Shown one piece after another: positions 45,585 through 56,639 of a stretch of 64,000 bases of DNA. Within the stretch, counting starts at the first letter, position 1. Each line of letters opens with the position of its first letter. Both the position numbers and the translations under genes were made by a program. The DNA is from Salvator merianae. Its lineage: Eukaryota > Chordata > Lepidosauria > Squamata > Teiidae. The stretch covers positions 5,719,349-5,783,348 of the forward strand of contig QVOM02000126.1 in NCBI GenBank assembly GCA_003586115.2. The letters are read 5' to 3'. The notes under the pieces are model-generated. The model had not been told where the DNA came from. It did not search any database and saw nothing but the letters and a program-made list of their open reading frames with translations.

Positions 45585-45705
45585 AGCAAAGGCTTCCAGG
45601 TGTTCCTGAACTACAACTCCCAGCATTCCATTCAGCGGGGGCTCGCCCAGATTGATAAGAGTTGTAGTTCAGGAATACCTGGAGGGCCACAATGCAGCAT
45701 CCCTG
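45585..45705. repeat. Palindromic repeat with ACTACAACTCCCAGCAT
   Basis: TGTTCCTGAACTACAACTCC and its partial inverse AGTTGTAGTTCAGGAATACC enclose a short loop. Related copies lie at 22140-22260 and, weaker, 34370-34490. Confidence 0.5.
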
Positions 45706-45927
45706 TTCTGAGTGGCTCCTTCTAACTCCATGATTCAGTGAGTGCCTGCAACAACAAAAAGCTACTGCCATCAACCTGTTTCCCTAGCAGCATCTCTCTT
45801 CTTACATCCAGTTAACACTGAGAAGCAAAGGATGTCAGCCTGAAGAAGATCTCTGCATAATGCAGAAATGGGCATCGAAAGGCAGAGAGGTTGTTCAGTG
45901 TGAATGAGTGTAAAAAGTTCTGACTAT

Positions 45928-46318
45928 GGGTGTTTTCACACTTGCTATCTTGGAATGTTCCAATCAAACATTCCAAGATGGAACAGCCCTCACAATGAGG
46001 TGGCCACTCCCACTGCGAGAGTTGGAACATTCCAGAAACAGGTGTGCAGCATTCGCAGTGTGAATGCTGCCCACTCACCATGACAGCAGCCAGGGAAACG
46101 TCCGGGCCCTGCCATGGTGACCAGGGATGCTCCACATGACTGCGCAGCTGCGCCACGTTCACACCTGGATGCAGGTGCAAACCAGGACCAGTCCAGCTGC
46201 TCCCAGTACAGCTCTGGAGCACAATTTTGTGCTCCACAGGTAGTAGCAATCAGGAGCAGCTGTAGCCCACTCCTGATCGCTAAGGCCGCCGCGCGGTGCA
46301 GACACACTGCACTAGTGA
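45928..46318. mobile_element. Fold-back DNA element, family A, right end truncated
   Basis: Begins GGGTGTTTTCACACTTGC, then TTCCAATCAAACATTCCAAG and the family A core (GCCATGGTGACCAGGGATGC). It ends at CACTGCACTAGTGAGA without the terminal GGCCC. Confidence 0.65.
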
Positions 46319-46449
46319 GATCTTTAGACTAATGGAATCTGAGCTGGCTGTGACCAACCATGAAATAATCTTAGCATAGTGGTAGACAGCTCCAAGAATA
46401 TAGCAGCATAATGTGTGTGAGCTGCAAAAAAAAAAAAAAGGCTAATTAT

Positions 46450-47420
46450 ATGTTAGTGGTAATAAGAAATGGTATTGAAAAGAAAATTGCCATTATTATA
46501 ATGCCCCTGTCTAAAATGATGGTACAGCTGCACCTGAAACACTACATAGAGGTTTGGTCATGACATCTCAAAAAGGATATAGCAGAACTGGAAAAGTTTC
46601 AGAGGAGGGAAGCTATAATAGTAAAGGGCAAACTCTCTTATGAGGACATGATTGGGGCTATTTAGTTTAGAAGGGAGTCAAGTAAAAGGAGACAGGATAG
46701 AAGTACTGTATATAAAACTATGCATGGGATTATAGCGGATATGAGAACTCGCCCCCCCCTTCTCCAAACACCAGATTTGCTAACCGAAGATGTGGTATTG
46801 GCCAACAACTGTCATGGTATTCACAACAGGTCTGGGCAAATTCATGGCAAACAGGGTCGTCACAAGTTATTAGCTCTGATAACTTCTACACATGTAGCGG
46901 GACACATGTGGAGGCTACTGCTTCCGGGCCACATTGCTTCCTTTGGCCAGAAACAGGGTGGAGGCCTGTCCATTTTGAGCCACATCCTCTGAGGGATGTC
47001 CAAGCCAAGATGGCAAGGGCCAAAAATTTTGGGCAGGTCACATTATGGACCAACTCAAGCAGATAGGTCCAGGCCTGTGTTGCCGTTTGCGGAGCCATTT
47101 TTACCACTCTGCAGAGAGAGTGCCCTTGGGGTGCATTCTGACCCCAGGAGTGGTCACTGGTGACGAACACGCCTCATGCCAAAAAAGGGCCTGGCCCTCT
47201 TTTGCCCTGTGGTGATTTGGGGTCACCATCCACCCAGCATCCTTTTGGCCCTGTCTGTGCTGATCCTACCTCTGATGGCTTCTATCTTCAGAAAGGCATA
47301 CGCAGAAGACTGTGTGCCTTGGAAGGTCAGCTGCTGGGAGATGTGTGAACAGGGCACAGGGAGCGTTGACAACCAACTTGTGGGTCCAGTTCAGCAGGGC
47401 ATTTCTTGCATTCTTAGGTT
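46450..47420 (+). mobile_element. LINE C-terminal region and 3' end, diverged
   Basis: CTGCACCTGAAACACTACAT, GAACTGGAAAAGTTTCAGAG, TATGAGGACATGATTGGGGC and the end AGGGCATTTCTTGCATTCTT follow the LINE order, but the middle (46780-47300) is unrelated or heavily diverged. Confidence 0.45.
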
Positions 47421-48204
47421 CTTTCTTACGTTAACTGCAGTCTTCCAACAATCCGGCTGTGTACACGGGGTGGGGGCTTTCAGACTCAATAAAGCACCAA
47501 TAATTGTTCTACATAGTTTCTATACTTTTTGTTCACTTTAGTAAAAAGGGGGAGGGAATCCTGCTTGAATTTCTCAGCCCTCATTATGAATGCATAACAG
47601 CACTCTACAGTTTTGCATGCACATGTGCCCATAATGAAGCAAAAGCCACCTTGCTGGCACCACTAAAGCTTGTGGGTAGCGGTGATACGAGTCTTTCCAT
47701 TATAAGCACAAGGATTTGTACGTCAGTCATATAAGAATTGCTTTCAAATGTAAATCACCATGGCATGGTAGCAAGTCCTTCAAACAAACACACACAGCCT
47801 CCCACTTCACTAGATTTTAAAACCTACTAGGAGTATTAATAATTCACACTTCTAAAAAGCTTCAGTAAATATATGGTCTGTAGCAGTTGCAGAAAGTGTC
47901 AACACCCACATATCAGGGAAGGAGAGATGCTGTCATTTCCAAAGGGCCTTATATCCTGCTTCTTGTCAAGAGCAAGAAAGACGTTACAACTCTCTCACAA
48001 AAGGAGATTTTAACAGGAGAATAGCTGTATTTATGTTAAAATGAGAGCGCAGGAGAGAACAAAAGGAAGACAAAGCAACCATCTTCTGGCATCTCTGAAA
48101 GTGGGCATAAATCTGTGGGTGGAGAACCAGCCAGATTTCGCTTCTGTGCACTCTCCCCAGGGTCCAAATGCCAGCCCAATTCAAGCTCACTTGCCACGCT
48201 TAGG

Positions 48205-48300
48205 TATTTATTTATTTATATTTCTATCCTGCCCTATACCCGAACGGCTTGGGGAGGATCACAACGTAGCATCTATAGATACAGAATACTGTTCAGTCAT
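48205..48300 (-). mobile_element. LINE tail fragment
   Basis: ATTTATTTATATTTCTATCC and TGCCCTATACCCGAACGGCT match the tail at 49115-49200. Confidence 0.5.
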
Positions 48301-48972
48301 CCCTCATATGACAATGTGATTTGGTTCCCACAAGCCATGCTGCAGTGTAAAACTTGCCAACATCCCTGCATCCTCTAGGGAAATTCCAGTTCAAGACAGG
48401 CCACCCGCTTCCCAGGATTCCAAATTCAGATATGGAACCCTGAAAGGGCTCCCAGGGTATCCCTTTCAGGAATTCATGTCTCCTTGTCTCTTCAGACACA
48501 GGTTGGTACCATTGTTTTTAATGTTTTTTACTTGTTTCCCCTGCCCAGTTTCTGAGTGTCAAATGTTGGACAGTATGGTATTATGTGGGCAATTGTCACC
48601 CATAGGAAAAGGGGCATTAGGGGAAACTACATAGGCCCAGTCAACCAACGTAAGTCAGTGGAACTACAGAGATAAGATCCTCTCTACCAATGTATGCCTA
48701 TGGTGTCCCAGAGCCTAAGTCACACTACAGAAAGATTTGGGCATTGCCATAAATATAAGAAAACCTATTTCACCAAATATGGCTGCTTCCAGATGTGAGA
48801 CATCTGCCCCGCGATCTTCTCAGCACTGCATTAAGATTACCAGACATACCCATGGCATTCACAATGCAATGGCAGTTGCAACACACAGAAAACATGTCGC
48901 AAAGCTGTCACGGGAAATCCAGCAGCGACACCGGGTTTCCTTAGATGGGACCACTTACACGCGTGTCTGGTG

Positions 48973-49101
48973 AGGTGCATATGAAGTCACCTGGCTGGGA
49001 ACTTCTGGGAGCCAGAAAGCATGCAAAAAACAATAAAAGAAAGAGGGCAGACACTTGGCTAGCTCCCAGAAGTTCCCAGCAAGGCGACTTCATATGCACC
49101 T
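48973..49101. repeat. 40-bp-arm hairpin
   Basis: Arms 48973-49014 (AGGTGCATATGAAGTCACCT...TTCTGGGAGC) and 49062-49101 (its inverse) differ at only a few bases, with a loop of 47 nt rich in A and G. It lies next to a minus-strand LINE end. It may be a tiny MITE. Confidence 0.6.
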
Positions 49102-49114
49102 TGTTAGTTACACA

Positions 49115-49620
49115 TGAGCAAATCTTATTTATTTGTTTGTTTGCTTGTTTATTATATGCATTTTTATTCCGCCCTATACCCAAAGGTCTCAGGGCAGGTT
49201 ACCACATTAAAAACCAATAAAAAATGAAAATACTGAAACAATAACAGTGTCCAAAAACAGGAAGGAAAACCTGCTTCCTTATTTAGCCAAAGGCCAGGGC
49301 AAAGAGATGCGTTTTCACTGCTTTCCTAAACATATAAAGTGAAGATGCATGACACACCTCAGGGGGAAGACTATTCCATAGTCTGGGAGCCATCACTGGG
49401 AAGGCCCTATCCGGAGTGCCCACCCTTTTTGCTACTGAGGGTGGTGGAACAACCAGAAGGGCCTCCTCACAGATCTTAAGGCACAGGCAGGTCAATACGG
49501 AAGAAGGCATTCCTTGAGATATTTGGGGCCCAAGTCATTTAGGGCCTTATAAGTTAAGGTTAACACCTTGAATCGGGCTCAGTAGCAAATTGGCAGCCAG
49601 TGCAGCTCTTTTAAGACCAG
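49115..49620 (-). mobile_element. LINE C-terminus and 3' tail
   Basis: The minus frame GTPDRAFPVMAPRLWNSLPP and ASSLYMFRKAVKTHLF is the C-terminal end of a LINE polymerase. It is followed by CCTGAGACCTTTGGGTATAG, GCGGAATAAAAATG and an AAACAAAT-rich tail near 49130. Confidence 0.65.
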
Positions 49621-49799
49621 CGTGATGTGCATCCGGCCAGCTGTCCCAGTCAGCAGCCTAGCAGCTACATTCTACATCTACCGCATGACAAGCTCTGCTG
49701 CCTGCATCTGGAAGGACACAGTAATGGTCAATCACAGGGGTATTTTTATACCCCATGCTGCTTCTTGCCATATGGAGCCAGCCTATGAAAAAAGCCTAT

Positions 49800-50345
49800 G
49801 ATCAAGGGGCTGGAATACCTTCCTTACAAAATCAGGCTGCAACATCTTGGTTTCTTCAGCCCTGAAAGACGGCATTTAAGAGGGGACCTGACTGAAGTAT
49901 ATAAAATCATGCACAATATGGAAAAGGTAGATAGATAAAAATTATTTTCTCTATCACACAACACTAGGACCAGGGGGCACTCTATGAAGCTGATGGGCAG
50001 GAGAGTTAGGGGGAGCATTTTTCACCCAGAGGGTCATCGGTCTATGGAATTTACTGCTGGAAGAGATGGCCTCAGCAACCAACCTGGATAGCTTTGGACA
50101 GATTCATGGACAGATTGGACAGATTCATGGAGGTCTAGAATGAATGCCTAGGTACTGCCTCAAGGCTGGAGAGACAGACAGGATGCCTCTAAAGGCAATC
50201 TGCAGGGAGTCAAGAGCAGATGAAGGTTTTGCCTTCTTCTTCTGCTTGAGAGTGCCCAGAAGCAATTGGTAGGCCACTGTGTGAGACAGGATGCTGGACT
50301 AGATGGGCCATGGCCTGATCCAGCAAGGCTCCTCTGATGTTCTTA
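49800..50345 (+). mobile_element. LINE C-terminal region and 3' end
   Basis: GGGGCTGGAATACCTTCCTT, AGACGGCATTTAAGAGGGGA (RRLRGDLxE-type frame), AAAATCATGCACAATATGG, then the 3' end to GGCTCCTCTGATGTTCTTA. It shows the link between the recurring 3' ends and the polymerase frame. Confidence 0.65.
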
Positions 50346-50611
50346 TATTCTAAAGCAAAGCCATGCAACAAAAAGCGTTACACAAGAGAAATCAGAATCT
50401 ACCAACCATATAAAAGCAAAACCATACTATGCAAAATCATGAAATGACTGTACAACACAAGGTGCACTCTTCATATTTTCAAGCCTATTCAAGTTAAATC
50501 TAATGTACCAGTTATGTAACACCCAGACCGTCCAAGTACAATATTCGAGTCTTTGCCAGACTTGGGCAAGACCCATTTAGTGAAGTGCTGTTTGGTTTCC
50601 TGAATGGGTTT

Positions 50612-50810
50612 GGACGTTTCTGCACTTACCTTTCCTGGCCTTGTCCAGCAGGTTTACTGCTGTCCTACTCTAGACAGGTATTTTGGGCCAATGTGAATGA
50701 AGTGTGTTCGCAGGGGGCATGGCCTCTCCGATCCACACCGGAAGAGAGCGAGCCAAGAACAGGCTATGTGGTGCACTTACCACAGGATGCTGCTAAGTGC
50801 AGAAAGTCTC
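50612..50810. mobile_element. Fold-back element related to families D/E (about 200 bp)
   Basis: Begins ACGTTTCTGCACTTACCTTT and ends CTAAGTGCAGAAAGTCTC; the terminal GGCC bases are mutated. The two ends are clear inverted repeats. Confidence 0.5.
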
Positions 50811-51214
50811 ATTCATTCTACTGCCCCTAAATGTTGCCAGTCAGGACAACCAGGCCACTGACTAGTACCAATACTTATGCCTCAATTTAATAATCAGAAT
50901 ATAGTTTTTACCGCAGAGGGAGAATCACTGGGAGACAAACTGCAGGCCGCCATTATAACAATAAGAAGAAGAAGAGTTGGTTTTTTATACCCCGCTTTTC
51001 TTACCCTGAGGGGACTCAAAGCGACTGACAAACTTTCTGTTCTTCTCCCCACAACAGACACCTTGTGAGGCAGGTGGGGCTGTGAGAACTCAGAACAGAG
51101 CTGTGACGAGCCCAGGGTCACCCAGCTGGCTTCAGGCAGGAGCGCCGACTCGAACTGGGAGAGTTCCAGATAAGAGTCTGACACGCTAGCCACAAGGTCA
51201 AACTGGCTCACGAG

Positions 51215-51601
51215 GTGGAACAGACCTCGTGGTGCGGCAGCCATCTGCACTGTAAGGGCTGGAATAGACAGGAACCAGGCTTCCAGCACTCACAATGCAA
51301 ATACTGGCCAGCCCATTGTGACAGTGGCCACAGAAATATCCAGCCACTGCCATGGCAACCAGGGACACAGCACGTGACTGTGCAGTCACAGTCACACCAT
51401 GCCACAGCCTGCAGTGTTTGCACCTGGAAGCAGGTGTGAACGTTGCTGACTGAGAGCAGTCCAGATGCTCGTGGTACAGCACTGGACACAATTTAGAGTG
51501 TCTGCAGACGCTCCCAAATGCTAGGGCCTCGCAGATGCACTTTGCGAGTTTGTGTCCAGACACTCACTAGCACTAAAGTGCAAACAGGCCCCAAGTTCTC
51601 C
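51215..51601. mobile_element. Fold-back DNA element, family A, left end truncated
   Basis: The core GCACTGTAAGGGCTGGAATA through CACTAAAGTGCAAACAGGCCC matches family A. The left terminus is missing. Confidence 0.65.
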
Positions 51602-52509
51602 TGTTTGCATTAAAGGCCTTGAAAGCAAGAGAATCATATCTTCATACTATTGGAGCATCCTGTAGAGGGGACACTGAAATCTAATCCAGTTTATATAACT
51701 TTTTAAGTTCTTAAATTAATCCTGTTATTTTAACTTATGTGGATCTGTTTTATTAACTTTTGTACTCTTCCTGCATCTGATTATTGTAAATTGTTAAGTG
51801 ATGCAGCCGTAGTGACTAATCACAAGGAAATAAATAAATAAATAAATAAAGTTTAATAAGCCTCGTATAGCACAGTTCTGTATATCATGATTGTGCTTTC
51901 AGACAGTTTTTTTATTTTATTTTATTTTTAAATTAAAAATATAAACAACATAAAGAAATACAACATTTAGTGCACCCCCCGCCCAAAAAGTGCTTTTATA
52001 CAGTTGAGAAAATGTGACTTCTGTAAATAAAAAAAAACTAATTATGAATGGTCTTGCTTTTACCTGGTTAATAAAATGTGCTTTCAACTTGTTTAACGCA
52101 ATCACAGTAAACTAAAGAGCTAGATGAAGAATGCCTTACTAGATGCTAGATGCCTTACTAGATGCTAGATGAAGAATTCATTAGTAGGGACCCAGAAATT
52201 TCCAGTTAACTCGACATTTCACTTTTGTTGCTATACACCACTTTGGAATTTGCAATCAAGAATAGCATGCATGTTTGCTTTTTATAAATGGAATAAAAAT
52301 CATAATTCTCCTCCAGACTAGGAAACTATAGTTACCAGCTCCAGAACAAACTAAGACCTTGAAAATTCTTCATGTATATTTAGATTTCAGAATCTGCCCT
52401 TCTACCCCAAGCCCCAGGGTTACAATGACCCAAACACTATAAAAATGCATTAAATAATTCTATCAAACGCAGAGGAAAACCCAGAGACTAAAAGCTGCAT
52501 ACAAATGAA

Positions 52510-54760
52510 AAAAAATGGTGTTGCTGTTCAGCCATTAAGTCATGTCAGACTCTTCATAACCCCATGGACCATAGCACACCAGATCCCTCTGTCCTTCACT
52601 GCCTCCCGAAATTTGCCCAAGCTCATGTTTGTTGCTTCCATGACGCAATCTATCCATCTCCTTCGCCATCCCCTTCTCCTCTTGCCTTCACTTGTTCCAT
52701 GTTCAGTTCTAACTGTTGCTTCTTGACCCACACACAGGTTTCTCAAGACACAGGTAAGGTGGTCAGGTACTCCCATCTCTTTAAGAACTTTCCCCTATTT
52801 GAAAGGCTTTAGTGTAGTCAATGAAGCAGAAGTAGATGTTCTTCGGGAACTCCCTTGCTTTCTCCATAATCCAACAAATGTTGACGATTTGATCTCTAGT
52901 TCTTCTGCCTCTTTGAAAACCAGCTTGCACTTCTGGTAGTTCTCCATTTACATATTGCTGAAGCCTAGCCTGCAGAATCTTGAGCATAACCTTGCTAACG
53001 GCGGTAGTCCGTGGCTTTAAAGGCGGGTGTTCGTAACATGCAGGAAGCAGGCAATTGCTGTTCATGGGGCCTCTGGGGTCATGACAGTGGGGTCATGACA
53101 GTACGGAGGCCCGGAGGCTCCACAAACAGCAATCACCCGCTTCCTGCATGTTACAAACACCCGCCCTTAAAGCCATGGGCCAATGCTGCTTGCTAATGTG
53201 TGAAATGAGCACAACTGTTTGGTAGTTTGAACATTCTTTGCCGTTAGCCTTCTTTGGGACTGGAATGTAAACTGACCTTTTCCAATCCTGTGGCCACTGA
53301 GTTTTCCAAATTTGCTAGCATACTGAGTGCAGCACTTTAACAACATCATCTTTTAGGATTTAAAATAGTTCCGTTTGAATTCCATCACTTCTGCTTGCCT
53401 TGTTGCTAGCAATGCTTCCTAAGGCCCTCTTGACTTCATTCTCCAGGATGTCTGGCTCTAGTTCAGTGACCACACCATCATGGTTATCAGTGATGTTAAG
53501 AAATTTCTAGTATATTCTTTTGTGTATTCTTGCCACCTTTTCTTAATCTCTTCTACTTCTGCTAGTTCCTTACCATTTTTGTCCTTTATCTGATATCATA
53601 CCGATTTTTGCAAGAAACATTCCCTTGATACCTCCAATTTTCTTGGAGAGATCTCTTGTCTTTCCCATTCTATTGTTTTCTTCTATTTCTTTGCATTGCT
53701 CATTTAAGAAGGGCTTCTTATCTCTTCATGCTATTCTCTGGAAACCTACATTCAGTTGGGTATATCATTCCCTTTCTGCCTTGCACTTTGCTTTCCTTCT
53801 TTCCTCTGCTATTTGCAAAGCCTTTTCAGATAGCCATTTTGCCTTCTTGCTTTTCTTTTTCTTTGGGATGATTTTTGTTGCTGCCGTCTGAACAATGTAA
53901 CAAACCTCTGTATATAGTTCTTTAGTCATTCTGTCTATCAGATTTAATCCTTTAAATCTATTCATCTCCTCCACTGCATATTCATAAGGGATGTTATTTA
54001 TGTCACACCTGTACGGTCTAGTGGTTTTCCCTACTTTCTTCAATTTAAACTTGAACTTTGCAATAAGAAACACTCAGTCAGTTCCAGGTATTGTTTTACT
54101 GAGTTTCTCCATTTTTGGCTGCAAAATATATAATCCATCTGATTTCATTACTGACCATCTGCTGATATCCATGTATAGAGTGACCTTTTGGGCCATTGGG
54201 AAAGAGTGTTTATTATGACCAGCGAGCTACCTTGACAAAACTCTATTAATCTTTGCCCTGCTTCATTTTGTACTCCAAAAACAAACTTGTTTTTTTTATT
54301 TGGTTCTAGATGTTGTAAGGCTTCACAGAACTGGCCAACTTCAGCCTCTTTGGCACCAGTGGTTGGGGAAAAACCTGGATTATGGTGAGGTTGAACAGTT
54401 TGCCTGAACTCAAACAGAAATCATTCTGTCATTTTTGAGATTGTACCCCAGTACTGCTTTTCTTATCTATCTTATCTTTCTTATTGTCTATGAGGGCTAC
54501 TCCATTTCTTCTAATGAATTCTTGCTCACAGTAGTAGATATACTCAGTTAAATCCATCCATTCCAAGCTATTTTAGTTCTTTGAATTCCAAGACGTTAAT
54601 ATTTAATCTTGCAAAAGAATCATAGAAGATTTTTTTTTTAAATCCATCTCATCTTCTCACATTCCAGCTTTAACTTCCAATGGTATCAACAAAGAAGAGA
54701 CATTAGATGTTTGTCAACTTTGCTGAGCTTTAGGAAGCCATTCTGCATTTACATTCCCCC
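52510..54760 (-). mobile_element. RTE/BovB LINE, broken
   Basis: Minus-strand reading gives endonuclease-linker wording (LIAKFKFKLKKVGKTTRPYR), NRFKGLNLIDRMTKELYTEV, IPKKKKSKKAKWLSEKALQI and the reverse-transcriptase core (KILQARLQQYVNGELPEVQA, DQIVNICWIMEKARE, IYFCFIDYTKAF), all diagnostic of BovB. After GVPDHLTCVLRNLCVGQEAT the sequence jumps to the C-terminal tail (GKRRRGWRRRWIDCVMEATN), so the stretch with the catalytic YADD motif is deleted. Stops and frameshifts are present; it is a dead copy. A hAT MITE splits it at 52999-53188. The upper limit is approximate. Confidence 0.9.
52999..53188. mobile_element. hAT-type palindromic MITE inserted in BovB
   Basis: Same family, with CGGCGGTAGTCCGTGGC at one end and the complement of CAGCATTGGCCCATGGC at the other. 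Perfect target duplication CTTGCTAA at 52991-52998 and 53189-53196. It interrupts the reverse-transcriptase frame of the BovB LINE, whose residues ...LAS and KVMLKILQA continue on the two sides. Confidence 0.9.
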
Positions 54761-55238
54761 AGGGGTCACACCCAGGATGACGGAGTGTCATCCTCAGGGT
54801 CAGGCAGGACCGGATGTTCAAATAGCCCCCAACCCTAAACCATGTCAAAGATTCTGATGCCATCTTAAGGCAGTTGATAGGGCACCCTAACGTAAGTGTT
54901 GGTTTGGGCAGTCTAAGGGTACCCTGTTGTGTTCATTTGACTTGCAGCAGCTGTTTTGTCTGCTCAGAATGAAACAACTGGGTAGCATTCTGCCTGACCG
55001 CATGCCCAACCATAAACCATGTGATGCCACATACTACCAAACAGAAGACAGAGGCAGTGTATAAACTAGCAGAAAAAGTTTGTGCTTATTGTGCCTGTCT
55101 CCCAGTAGACAATAGCTGTTTCTCAGTTTTCGGTCTACTTAGGACCATAAGATTATAAGGGCATCATCATCAGAGATAAGAATGGAAATATAGTAATAAC
55201 AAGATTCCAAACAGGCTTAACTGAAGATAACAACTCTT

Positions 55239-55702
55239 TGGAACTGTTCACATTTTAGAGCCTAGAATGGTATAACAATACCATTCTAGGCTGTACAAGA
55301 CCCTGTGGAGTGGCAGCCATCTGCACTTCAAGGGTTGGAAGAGGCCCATACCAGGCCTCCAGCACTCAAAGTGTGGATGGCCAGTCCGTCAGCCATGACA
55401 GCAGCCACCACAACATCCAACCGTTGCCATGGCAACCAGTGAGGCAGCGCATGACTGCACGGCCATCCTGCCCCGCCCTTCCCACTCGCAGTGCTGGCAC
55501 CTGGAAGAAGGTGGAAACACTGCAGACAGAGAGCAATCCAGCTGCTCCCAGTTAAGCTGTGGACAACAATTTTGTCATCCATAGCTAGTAGCATCCAGGA
55601 GCGGCTATAGATGCTCCCAGATTCTGCAGCAGCAGGGCCATGCGGACGGGCCTGTCCTGTGCGCATCTGGGAATTCACTGTCAGGCCAGTGCAAACAGGC
55701 CC
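55239..55702. mobile_element. Fold-back DNA element, family A
   Basis: Begins near GGAACTGTTCACATTTTAG with the hairpin CCTAGAATGGTATAACAATACCATTCTAGG, and ends CAGTGCAAACAGGCCC. The core order matches 4284-4740. Confidence 0.68.
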
Positions 55703-56385
55703 AAAGTTCCAGCCTTCAATATGCAAAAACCATTATCTTATGCTGGGAAAAACTGAGACCTGCTAAACTTCGAATGTTAAAGAGCAAGGAGTCTGGGACA
55801 GAAAAACTAATACGGCCACCCTGTACTCGCTTCCCATTTCCACACAGCTGCAAGTGTCAGCAACCTTCCCTATTTGTTAATCATCCAGGTAATATGAAAA
55901 CCTCAACAGAAAACTCCAGAATCATGTTGCCTATATCCCATCTGAAGGTTGCTCATGTTCCAGCCCTAAGCCTTTGCTACAGTTTTCTGCAGCGTTTTTC
56001 TATTTGGGTTTATGTGTTTTTAATTGTTTTTATCCTCGCTTTTAAGAGCATCGGTGAAGCGCTTTTAGAGTTTCAGGACAATGCCGTCTATAAAGGCAGC
56101 ACTGAAATCAACGAATGAGAGGGATTCTGAAGGGCAGAAACTCTGCTTTCTCCTTGCATAGTCTTCCTGCATAGCCTACTAAGAAGGAGTATGAGACAGA
56201 CAACCAACCACCAAAAGGAGAGATCAACAGTTTCCCAAAGCTGCTACTAAGAAAGACAGAAAAACCGCAGGTAGAAGCAGACCACGGTCCAAGTAGCCAC
56301 ATTAAGGCATCACACAAAACCTTGTACCATACACATAAACAAGACTTGCGATGACCCGACCTTCCTTCTCCTCCACCCCCTCCTC

Positions 56386-56386
<1 letters not shown>

Positions 56387-56425
<39 letters not shown>
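56387..56425 (+). repeat. Homopolymer of 39 C
   Basis: An unbroken C run sits in a C-rich segment (56360-56500), so a G run on the SYT16 sense strand. It starts 215 nt beyond the donor of the transmembrane exon. Run length is likely to be unreliable in sequencing. Confidence 0.95.
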
Positions 56426-56639
56426 ACCACACCACTCCCCCTCCCCCTTACCTCTCCCCCTCCCTCCTCCCACTTCTCCTCCCCTCCCCCATCCCTGGTT
56501 CTTTAGCATGATGTGCAAATGTGACTACAGAGTCCACAAGCGCGAAGGGCAATAGTTGCAAAGCAGGGCATTGTTCTTTCAATTGTGGCGAGTCTGCATT
56601 TTTTTTTAAAAGAAAAAGCCAGCATTCCGAGGTGCTTAC

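Larger units (their letters stand above)
44206..56639 (-). other. SYT16 intron between transmembrane exon and long N-terminal exon
   Basis: This is a 12.4-kb intron. It contains fold-back elements (45135-45533, 45928-46318, 50612-50810, 51215-51601, 55239-55702), a palindromic repeat with an ACTACAACTCCCAGC core (45585-45705), LINE fragments (46450-47420, 49115-49620, 49800-50345), a 40-bp-arm hairpin (48973-49101), a minus-strand BovB LINE (52510-54760) with a hAT insertion, and a 39-C homopolymer (56387-56425). I see no additional exon that would bridge the phase 1 to phase 0 difference between the flanking exons, but a short one could be missed. The stretches 44230-45130, 47430-48200, 51610-52500 and 55710-56380 are otherwise unremarkable. 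Confidence 0.65.
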
